From assembly GCA_010094045.1 (NCBI GenBank), contig ML986603.1, forward strand, positions 124,001-188,000: DNA of 64,000 nucleotides, given 5' to 3'. The translations under genes and the position numbers were made by a program. This DNA comes from Lojkania enalia. Lineage: Eukaryota > Ascomycota > Dothideomycetes > Pleosporales. The notes under the pieces were generated by a model that had not been told where the DNA came from, searched no databases, and saw nothing but the letters and a program-made list of their open reading frames with translations. Below, one piece after another: positions 11,188-20,852 of this stretch. The stretch's first letter is position 1. Every line of letters begins with the position of its first letter.

Positions 11188-12475
11188 GGGAGAACCAACT
11201 TGAGTTAAAGGCAGATTGTGATCTTCGATTTTGCTCCATTTCCAACTGACGTGCTAAGTAAGGCATCCAACTCTGGGAATGTCACCCGTGAAAGCGCAAA
11301 TCTTGGTTTGGCACTATGGTTGTGTACTCCACTCTCCTGCTCTCACGCAACTATCATTGCTCCACAAAGCGTTCAAATATGACCGCAAGGATGAACATCA
11401 TCTAAACTTACGTGTACAGTGCCAAAAACAGAAGGAGCTATCGGAAATTTTACGGGTAAGCAAAGCATTCTGTGACGGCCGCTGGATTGGATACCGAGAC
11501 CTTAGGCCGGAAATCCTCCGCAATATATTACACGTGCGCGGAGGCGTCTGTTTCGTAGTGGGGCTGAGGCCACCCAACTGAACGTTTCAGGTGTGTTGTG
11601 GAACTCAAAAGCCAGATGTTCAACACTATATTGCTTACGGGGCGTACACGGAACTGACAATGCCATGTATAGAATGCTGGTGACGGGCGCGGACTCTACG
11701 TGGTTTGTGACAAGTCGATAACTGCGTTAACATCTAGCGTCGAATCGGCCGTCTAAAAGATCAACGGATTCATCAAACTGTATGCTTGCGTATGTTACAC
11801 ATCAATCGTCCAAGATATTGGGACAGAAAATGAATATTCCGTCACCTCTGCAAAGTTCGCGTGACTCCTACAAGTGTTGTTTCTAAAGTGCACACCACAG
11901 AGCATTCATTTGCAACAATAGCTCACCAAAAAAATTTTTTGGTCTTGTTTTGTATTCAGCGCGCCAGCATGCCATTTTCTTCATTTGCTCCGGAATGGAT
12001 AATTTTCTTAGCCTCCTATGCAAAAGTATCTCCGTTTATGAGCTGCGTAGCATAGGGCCCGTAAATTGAGTAGTTATGTACAAACCTTGGATTACCAAGA
12101 GAAATATAGCTTATATGGCGTTGAAGAGCAGTGTTTGCCGGCCTCAGGGCAGTTTCCGACGCCTGAGGTTCCATAAAGGCCGGTGTCGTCGTATCGAGTA
12201 TATATCTGCGTCCCCGCGCCAGACTGCACTGGGATATGAAATTCCTGATATGGCGTTTGGTCCGTGTACTGCTAACATTCTTTCCACCGTAGTTTTTCAT
12301 TTCAACTCGCTCCCCTTCAAGCTATATCAAAGCAATTACGTGTTGGCGTTGCTCTGTGGTCGTGGTGTCCAGATAACCTAGAAGAATAGCATACGCTCGA
12401 ACTCTAACGCCGATTTTAGACTCAGAAGAAACCAGGATAGGCACAAGCATTAAGAAGCATGGGTCTCCGCCATGT

Positions 12476-12487
12476 CACGTGCCAATA
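12476..12487. promoter_or_regulatory. E-box plus CCAAT box upstream of ERG2
   Basis: CACGTG at 12476-12481 is followed directly by CCAATA. A second CACGTG lies at 12852-12857, about 165 bases before the ERG2 start. Fungal SREBP-type bHLH factors and the CCAAT-binding complex control sterol genes in moulds. The link to ERG2 is inference from position. Confidence 0.35.
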
Positions 12488-13022
12488 GAAACAATACTCG
12501 AGTGGTTTCGAGGAGAGAGTTAAGAGATACTTAGAAACTTATTTTCTTGTCAGATAGGGTACAAATGAGGAAAACACTCATTATCGCTTCGAAATCGAAG
12601 AGCCCTTTATCAAAGGTACGTGCTGAGGACGTAAATTTCGAAAACGCACGGATCCCATCATTTATAGGAGGACAAGACCAAGAAAAGTTCGATCATTCGG
12701 CCCACAAACTCCCCGAAACCCCGGACAAGGCTATCGCAAGTACCGGGAGCCGTTGATACGGATCGATGAATTTAGATGCAGAAGGTGAGTTGGCAAACCT
12801 AAGAGACGATGAACTGATATTCGCTCCGCCGGCACGCACTCTTCCCGGTGTCACGTGTTCTCCTTTTCTGCTCCGGACAAGCATAAAACTTTCGGCATCG
12901 TCTTGTTTTCCTTCTCCACGTCTCAGTCGGTTTCTTCATATGTAATTCAGTCGCACCCTTCTGATATTCGGTTTTTATTTTCTTCACCACTCGTCTACTG
13001 TTTCTAGCTAAATACTCCTAAA

Positions 13023-13774
13023 ATGCGTGCCTCAACCTTTCTAGGCGTCATAATTGCTGCTTTTTCATCTTTATTCTACTACCTTGACGGCCAACTCGAG
13101 AAATTCTATATTTTTCAGCCAACTGAACTGCACGATATATCAAAAGAAGCTATATCTCTATATGGGAATGATACCGCCGCTGTTGTTAAACAAATCGTTA
13201 CCAAGATGCATGCCAAGTACCCTACTTACGTGAATCTGGATGAGGAATGGATCTTTAACAATGCCGGAGGCGCGATGGGCGCTATGTATATTATCCATGC
13301 CAGTATTACAGAGTATCTCATCATCTTTGGTAAGAACATATGGACCCAGCAACCCCTCGGCCGTGTATTTATTGTCCATAGGGACGGCTATCGGCACTGA
13401 AGGCCACTCTGGCCGGCATACCGCTGATGACTATTTTTACATCATCCGTGGCACCGAGTTGGCCTACACGCCTGGCACTTACGAACCAGAGGTCTACCCG
13501 CAGGGTTCGGTACATCACTTGAGGAGAGGCTTCGTTAAGCAGTACAAGATGGACAAAGGGTGTTTTGCCCTCGAGTATGCGCGAGGTTGGATTCCACCAA
13601 TGCTATTCTTTGGTTATGCCGATAGTAAGAGCTGCAGAACAATAGGAATTGGGGGGTTAGTATACTAACAGAGAGTTAGCTTTCTCATCTACGCTAGATT
13701 TCCCGACGCTATGGAGAACGACTTGGGTCACTGCTCGAGAGATGCTAGGAAACCTTGCGCGACTGAAGCTGTGA
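13023..13774 (+). CDS. ERG2: C-8 sterol isomerase (ergosterol biosynthesis)
   Basis: Three exons, 13023-13329, 13382-13624 and 13680-13774, give 214 aa. The enzyme moves the sterol C8 double bond to C7 (fecosterol to episterol) in the ER and is the target of morpholine fungicides. An N-terminal membrane anchor (residues 5-18) is followed by the family core: NAGGAMGAMYIIHASITEYL, then TAIGTEGHSGRHTADDYF, then GSVHHLRRGFVKQYKM and CFALEYARGWIPPMLFFGYAD. The last exon encodes FSSTLDFPTLWRTTWVTARE. This motif order and length match ERG2/sigma-1-receptor proteins. Both introns are about 52-55 nt. The gene converges on the D-amino-acid oxidase gene, with 125 bases between stops. Confidence 0.95.
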
Positions 13775-13899
13775 GGACTGGCATCTTGGCAGGATTCCGG
13801 TGCCTGCGTACGAGGTGGCGGTCTACTCTATTTACAAAGTCCTTAGAAGGGGGAAAACATCTACCAGATTCAAGCATCAATATAATAATTAATAGATGC

Positions 13900-15363
13900 T
13901 TATAGCCTCGCCTTCTCGCTCAGTATACTCTTGACTAAGCCCTCCACCTCCCATGCACTCCCCCAGGAAGATTGATAGCCATAGCCCGCATGCCCGTACG
14001 CATGAACCACCCACTTTCCGTCAATCTTCTCCTTCTCAACCCTTGGCCCACCGTTCCGCATCGGCCGCAAACCTACGCCATGTCGAATAACACTTAACTC
14101 TGTAACTTTACCTGTTTTTGGTGCTAACGCTGGAGCAAGCTCAATAGCCCTCTGCATGATCCTTTGCGCGAGATTGGGATCAGGTTGGCTCTCCCAGCTG
14201 CCATTCTGCAAGCAGCCTCCCAAAATCGTGCCACCACCAACTGCACGTTGCATAATATAAGTCGTTTCATCATCTCCGTCGTCGGTGCCACTTACCGTTG
14301 CCATGACGCCCGGCTCATTGCGTACTAACACAATCTGTCCGCGGCCAGGATAGACATTGCTATCCATAACACCGCCGAGCTTTGCAGAGAGCAGACCAGT
14401 ACAGTTGATGACTATGTCAGCGCCTTTTCTGGAGTGATGGTATGCAGGAGCTTCGGAGATGTGTGAAAGAATGGCACGCTTGAAGACAACGCCATTTTTG
14501 ACGCATTGACCCAGAAGCCAAGGAAGATATATAGCTGTGTTGATGCAGACAGACGTAAAAGCGGTGCCAGTGTCGCAGCCATTTGGGAGGTCGGCTTTAG
14601 AGAGGACGCGGAACTGGCGTTGTAAGTCACTTAACTGGCCATGTAAAATAAAGCCTCGTGTTCTTGGATGAATGGCATTGCGCCCTCAAACAGCCGGATC
14701 AATAGCTTCAATCCTCAACTCATGAAGATGGAGCTGACCGGAAGATAGCCCAAAAATGGTAGTAAGATCGGAGAAAATGTTGTTTCAGCCTCCGACATAG
14801 AGACATTAAGCTTATGTGGACTGCACAAACAATATAACAACATGTAGAGCCTGACCTTGCATCACTTAATAAAACGGGAGAACTCTGTACTTACATTCGG
14901 CACCACGTCCCTAAACCATGCATCCTCTTTGACGAGCTCAGCAAACCACTGCCCTGTTGCGCTTCCCTCATCCTTCTTTCGACCATAGACAACTGTTTCT
15001 TGATAGTGGATGCCTGCTTCGGGCACCTGTCTACAGATTTTATCAAGCTCCCCCCATGTGGCTCTTTCAAACTTCTGGAGATTAGAGCCAGGTTTTCCGA
15101 CGGGAAAATAATTTGCGCCAGCCCACGGCGATGCATATTCAATGTCGTAGTCACCGGGCATGTGCTTGCTTATGAGGGTGACGGACACATCCCGGTGCTT
15201 TGAAAGAACAAAGGCCGTGGTGAGGCCCACTACGCCGGCACTGCGAACTCTAGCTTAGCGTGCAGGTTCATATATTGCCTAAGCATAGTCGTAGGGCTGA
15301 GCGAGATGGACGGGAATGAGCAGGGCAGACGTACCCGACCACGACAATGTTTGGAGCTGCCAT
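13900..15363 (-). CDS. D-amino-acid oxidase, peroxisomal type
   Basis: Leftward gene with exons 15335-15363, 14895-15240 and 13900-14613, giving 362 aa. It oxidises D-amino acids to 2-oxo acids with release of ammonia and hydrogen peroxide, using FAD. The first two exons join to make the dinucleotide motif VVGAGVVGLTTA near the N-terminus. Later landmarks are the region after VVPN|FRVLSKADLP, TSVCINTAIYLPWL, DIVINCTGLLS, YPGRGQIVLVRN and the C-terminal active-site stretch VVHAYGHAGYGYQSSWG. The protein ends in ARL, which fits the peroxisomal PTS1 consensus. Intron 1 is 94 nt. Intron 2 (14614-14894) is 281 nt, unusually long here. A D-aspartate oxidase cannot be excluded by reading alone. Confidence 0.9.
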
Positions 15364-16255
15364 AATGAGTGCTTGAGGTTAGGCAGCAGAGGCAAGCATG
15401 CGACCGTCAACAGGCAGCGGACAACTCAGGTGATCTGATATGCCGTAGGTGTTGCTGTGGGTCATCCAAAATCAGCGGCAGCTGATTGGCCTGCGCTATC
15501 AGGACAGCACACACACTGAAAGAGAAGCCTGGCACGAGACAACGCGGACTGTGTTTATTTACAAGACCAGCTGAGAGCCAGCACTCGTCCGTCTCACTCT
15601 CTCCACACGCACTGTTCCTCTCTGATTGTTCGTTTCCTGCGCTCCTCTAGCCTTGTTGCAAATTGCGCAATCAGGCCATCTGCGCTTTTTCCTGCGCGCG
15701 GGCTGACTGATTCTCTCTCGTCCGCGCTGAGCCTGCACGCCTCGGACGGCGGCTCGGCGGGCTACAGGAACGCATGAGCTGTCGGCGCGCCTGACATCAT
15801 CGCAGCGACCTCGGTTCGTACAGATTTTTCGCTCGCCCGTATTATGGTTTATATTGTCGTCTGGACGGTATTGTGACTGTTATTCTACTGTGCGGTGGCT
15901 GTCCCGTGAGCCTCTCCTCTTCACTTAGGCTTTTCCCCGTCTCACGGAGGAAGGCGGCTCGCTAATTGGCTCGCCCTTTTAGCTTGGCACCACTAAACCG
16001 CTTCGGAGCCCTGAACTCTGGCTCGCGTCACTGAAGTTATTATTCCACCTCATTCAGCAGGCCGTGAAGAGGTGAAGAATAACACTTCACCACCCTCACG
16101 GTGGCCCCTCCCAGCCCCCCCGATATATTCATACGTTTGCGAGCTTTCCCCGCTGCTGCCTCCATGACCGCACAACTACGCCTTCTCGCAACCTTCTCCT
16201 GCAAGCATACGCCAACTTCTCCTGTCCCGCGACCTTGCTTGCACCAGCTGTCAAG
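15364..16255. other. Intergenic between DAAO and OTU gene
   Basis: Divergent promoter region for DAAO (leftward) and the OTU gene (rightward). GC- and CT-rich leader sequence. No other gene seen. Confidence 0.5.
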
Positions 16256-17287
16256 ATGGCCCGCCCCCGCAAGCACGCCGCCAAACTCCCCGAGTTTCCC
16301 ATCCTGGATGCCAATGGCTTGTATGCAGCACCGACTAGAGGTGACGGTACGTAAATTGCAAATTTCTGCACTGTGAGCTCGCAAAGCTGATCCCCGGCCA
16401 GGCAACTGCCTCTTCAACGCCCTGTCAGACCAGCTCTATGGCCACCAAAATGAGCACCAGGCGCTCCGTGATGCGACCATTGAGCACATGCGTGCCAACT
16501 CCGAGTTCTATCGTCAGTACATGACCGTCACTCCTGTTCGACGCAACCCGAAGCGAAAGGTTGCTTCCCTCGCACCTGCCGTGCCTCTCGATCCCGCCTT
16601 CCACTCTGCCGACGAGCTGCAACGCATGTTTGACTTGCACCTTGAGAAGATGGGTCAGCCCGGTGAATGGGCTGATAACATGGAGGTTGTGGCTTTTGCG
16701 TCCGCTTTGAACGTCCATGTCCGTCTCTGGCAGGCAGACTACCACTACACCTTCTCTCCTCGCGACGATGCCATCCCCACCACGAGCCCTGCTCACTTGT
16801 CTGTTGATGAGCATGATACTGGAAAGACCCGCCCGACTCTCAACGTTGCTTATCATGTAAGTTTTTTTTTCGCTTTTTACCTCGCTGCTTCGAAGAACGA
16901 GCTAACATGAATCAGACCTGGGAGCACTACTCTTCTGTCCGCAGCCTCTCCGGCCCGCACACTGGTCTGCCCAAGGTCACTATTGTTCCGCATGCTGCGC
17001 CTTCCAAGAAGCGATCCAGTGTTGAGCGAGATGACGAAGACACCGTCTTTCGTGCCAGCAAGCGCCGATCCCCCTTGCCCCTCTTCGATTCAGATTCCAC
17101 CCCTGAGTGCTCCGAAGCCTCGTCGGATGAGTCCAATCCATCTATCATCTCTAGTCAGCGGTCAGTCTGCTCGCGTGAATCCGAGCTTCCGCCGACCCGC
17201 AAGATCAAGCTCGTCTTGAAGCTCCGGAATCCTCCGAGCATCACGACTGCCCCGGCCTCACCCGTTACGGCAACGTCCCCGGCCTGA
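16256..17287 (+). CDS. OTU-domain cysteine protease (OTUD3-like deubiquitinase)
   Basis: Three exons, 16256-16346, 16402-16856 and 16916-17287, give 305 aa. The first intron interrupts the catalytic loop, and splicing restores GDGNCLFNALSDQLYG, with Asp30 and Cys33 at the OTU catalytic positions. The histidine loop TWEHYSS (about His186) begins exon 3, so the triad is only complete in the spliced product. The middle contains a conserved WADNMEVVAFASALNVHVRLW segment, as in OTU deubiquitinases that cleave ubiquitin chains. The C-terminal third is low-complexity, rich in Ser, Asp, Glu and Lys, with basic KKR and KRR clusters that could be nuclear signals. Substrate specificity cannot be read from the sequence. 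Confidence 0.88.
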
Positions 17288-18027
17288 TCACTCACTGGTT
17301 TTGTCTTGCAACTACAACTCTCACGGCCTAATCACATAAAGCATTTGATATCAACGACGACATTCACGGCCGGATCTAATAGACACAGAATTCAGATCTC
17401 CTACACTTCATGATTGGGGACGATGAGGGCGCCCAACAACAGCATCATGATACCCAGCAACACCGGCATAGCATTGGCGTCACTTTCTAGCTTTCTTTTA
17501 CTCTTAAAACATCACTTTTGGGCAGGTCTTACCCACTCTTGCATGGCATTGGCACCGGCGTTTTTTGCATAGCTACACGGGTCAGGCGCCAAAGTGCTTG
17601 GGCCTGATTTTTTATATCTGATTTAGCACTGGTGTTGGTGGGATCTATTGAATTCGATCAGATAACTGGGTACTATATAGCTGGAATAAGAAATCGGTTC
17701 CAGGCTCTTTAACAGGTTCCTCTTGTGCTAGGTTACCCATTTACCCTTGTGCTTGTGATGACATGGCTTGTAGTGTTTGTATGTGTTCTTTTGAAGTTTC
17801 TCAGAAATTGAAACTTTAATCATACCGTAATAGTGCAAGCATTCACATCTACTTAGATAACCCTCGTAGCCGCCGCCGCCGCCGGCCCCCTCCCAACCTC
17901 CCGGTCCAACGCCGCAATCCTACCGCTAGAGACACAACGCCACGCGATGCCCTGCCGAAGTCACAAAACGATACATACCGCTCGGCCAAACGCTGGACCC
18001 TTGGCTGACGAAAACTCCACACAGGAG

Positions 18028-18065
<38 letters not shown>

Positions 18066-18077
18066 GGTCTACCGCGA
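17288..18077. other. Convergent intergenic region, OTU gene and TRS85
   Basis: Holds the 3' flanks of two converging genes, a hairpin with T and A runs (listed separately), and a GCCGCC-rich patch near 17875. No gene is recognised. Confidence 0.5.
18011..18065. repeat. Hairpin followed by T13-A25 homopolymer palindrome
   Basis: Stem AAAACTCC (18011-18018), loop ACACA, stem GGAGTTTT (18024-18031). This runs into T13 (18028-18040) and then A25 (18041-18065). The whole lies 12 bases beyond the TRS85 stop codon, in its 3' flank. Confidence 0.85.
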
Positions 18078-20499
18078 TCACTCGAATTGATCATCTCTCC
18101 TCTCCTCGCTCCTCTCCAACATGGGACTCAGTGGCCCGACATCCATTGGCGGGGCAACAGCGCCGATTAAGCTCTTCCTATGCGCCCGCGGACTCGCGTC
18201 CAGCGTCTCCGCCTCTTCGACCACAAGGCTCTGCTCCACACCCTCCGCACCATCCTCTCCGCTGCCTTCAAATCCGCGATTCGCGAGCCGCAAGCCTAGA
18301 ATTTCGTTGCGCAGCTCGTCGATAAAAGCTTGCATCTGGGGGAAAGGGAGGCTCTCTACAACATCGGCGGGGTCGAAATGGGCGTTGTAGAGCCGCAGTG
18401 CGGCATCGAGACACTTCTCCGCCTGCAGGGCCTTGTCGAGGCGGAACCAGGACTCGGCAGCGAGGATGGACCAGAGTGCTGCTTTGCGGCGACGGGAGCC
18501 GAGGCGTAGGGAGCCGACACCGGTGCGCACGGCATAGCACGCTGAAACACGTTCGGTGAAGAGAGCGGCCGCGACGGGGCCCACAAGGTTCGAGTCGAGA
18601 ATCCTAGAGCCCCAGCGCGCGGCGGCGTCGGCGGCGGAGGAGCCGCGGAGGCGAAGGAGCTCGATGGAGAGAGCGAGGCTGCGGAGGGCGTAGTAGGGCG
18701 TTGTGTTTTGTTGGCGGTTCATGTAGTTGTAGGACGCAGCTTCGATCCAAGTATCCACGTTCTCAGTCCGAGTTTTCGAGGACAAGGGCGCGGTGGTGAG
18801 GAGGGCGGAGAGGGCGGCCATTTCAGCTGCGCCCGCATAGTGCCGCCAGGCTTTGTCGTTGTTGAAGTCGGTGCGTAGGATGTCGTAGGTTGAGAGGGCT
18901 AGCTTGAAGTCCCGGAGCATGAAGGAATAGTCGGCAAGCTTCCGCATCAGGGATTCGGGTGACGACGCCTGGTAGAAGCCCGCGTGGCTGTCGTAGTTGG
19001 AAGATGATGAGGAGACGGAGGAGTTGCGGTTTCCTCCAAAGGGGGTCCAGCGTTTGGATATAGACATGAAGCGACCTGATATACCTCGCCGGCGGGCAAG
19101 GACTTGCTCGTTCCATTGGGAAACATGTCGTTCCATGTGAGGTACGACGGATTGGGCGACGAGTTCCCGGACAAAGGTACGGATTGCCGTGATGTCCGAG
19201 TCTGGGAGATATGGGGTTGGGTCCGTTATATCGTCGGCGGTTTCTAGATATAATATTAATTGCTGTAAACATTATCGTTCCTGCATGATTGGATGTACCT
19301 CGTTTCTGGATTTCTGCCAGCTCTTCTGAGGCAGATATCCATTCGCAAGTAGGAAGCCGCACACTGTCATCATCGGACGGTATGCATTGCTGACCCTTCA
19401 GCCGTAATAGATGGCAATGTAATCCGAAATGCCGTTTCATTGCGTCAAACGTTTGGTTTGACTTCGCAATATCGCCCGTCTCTTCGTCGTGGACCAAGAC
19501 GTAGTAGCGGAGATATTGGTTCTCCACCCATTGTGGTAATTGAAGATCTCCGTCATTCTGTCTGGAGTACAGCTTCCGGAGCTCTTCTATGGGATTAGGG
19601 TTCTTCGAGCTTACAGCGATGACGCTTGCAACAGGATGTGCGAACGTCTCATGGGGGACTAGGGGCAGGCCAGATAATAGCCGCTTTAGGAAGAGTGAGT
19701 AGAAAGGTGAAGAATTACTTTCGGTCTGAACAGGGGCATCGTTCTGGTCGAAGTAACCCGGCATTGAGTCGTGCGCATTAAATTCCGAATACTGAAGATG
19801 GCGCTCCACCAACTCCTCGATCAGCGGAACGTCCCCACCCACCCTTCGCGGTCGAATTGAGCTAGACGATATTCTTCCGCCCGCTCTTTGCCCATCTGTG
19901 GACACCCGAAGACCTGGATTTCTCCCCGCCTGGGATGGAGGGAGCCCTAGACCATCGTTTGAGCCTACAAACCGCACGCCAAAATCCCCCCAACTCCTGC
20001 TTGCCCCGACGCTATCTCTTATGGTGACTTTGCCAGGTACCAACTCGCCAAATGGCCGTAGTAATTGTAGAAGTCCTCCCTCTAAGCCCTTGCCCCGTAT
20101 TAATTCCTGTGTCTCCGTGTCCGCAAGGACCGCCACGTGGGGCACGAATGCTCGCTGTATAAGATTCCTGTACTCGTCCGACACCCCCGGCGGAAGCCGG
20201 TTTGGTGTGCCAGTGCCATTTAATCTCGATCCGGGCGAGAAGACTGAAGTAGGAACTACAGAGGCGGTTGGTGTTGCGCTGCCGGAGCTCGCGCGCGACC
20301 CCGAAAGCGATGCAGTCGACTCGAACAGCTTCTGCAGCGAGGGATTGGATCTCCGGTACGGGAGAGAGGCTAGTGAAGAGGCGGGCGATGCTCGTTGTTT
20401 GGGCAGTGTCATCGAGGCCTCCAGGTCGGCAGGATACTTGGGCGGCTTAGGCGTGGCATCTTGGAGCGGCGTCATGGGAGCTTCGGGCGGGGCGCCCAC
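18078..20499 (-). CDS. TRS85: TRAPP III subunit TRS85
   Basis: Two exons, 19299-20499 and 18078-19243, joined across a 55-nt intron, give 788 aa. TRS85 is the subunit that defines TRAPP III, the Rab1/Ypt1 exchange factor acting in autophagy and early Golgi traffic. Family landmarks are AFVPHVAVLADTETQELI near the N-terminus, LPQWVENQYLRYYVLVHDEE, FDAMKRHFGLHCHLLRL, then FVRELVAQSVVPHMERHV and a helical-repeat C-terminal half with YSFMLRDFKLALSTYDILR. The first 110 residues are Ser/Pro-rich and probably disordered. The C-terminal tail is also low complexity. The gene is divergent from CCA1 with about 350 bases between starts. Confidence 0.9.
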
Positions 20500-20852
20500 G
20501 GGGATCTGAGTGCGCGCACGGCTGCCGGGGGCAAGGGCATGTATTCTAGCGCTCGAGGTGCTCTCCGGGGGTTACAAGCAGGTGCGTTACGGCGCGTGGA
20601 GGCGTTTGGAGGCTCGGTGTTTGCTCGAAGAAGTGTGACGGCGGACCAGATGCGGCCGTTCAGCGCTCTGAGTGGACAACCTTCTGGACCTCCATCATCA
20701 CGACGACGCCCGTTCTTCAACCTCCTTACCCTCAGTTTTCGTTCTATGTCAGACCACTGGATTGCATAACTGCCTCTGCGGCGCCTGTTCGCGAGCACTA
20801 CCCCCATAAATACCGCCGGATTGCCTGCTAGGTGCCAATTTGACTCACATGA
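20500..20852. promoter_or_regulatory. Divergent promoter TRS85 / CCA1
   Basis: The only sequence between two divergent start codons, so both promoters must lie here. No TATA box stands out. Confidence 0.5.

Larger units (their letters stand above)
9593..13022. other. Long gene-poor stretch upstream of ERG2
   Basis: This is the largest gene-poor stretch of the window, about 3.4 kb. From 9.6 to 10.9 kb it is GC-rich with simple repeats and several overlapping open frames on both strands, none with a recognisable domain. From 11.2 to 13.0 kb it becomes AT-richer and has only short frames. A possible fragment related to the four-TM gene is listed separately at 10882-11187. The last few hundred bases should include the ERG2 promoter. 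Confidence 0.45.
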
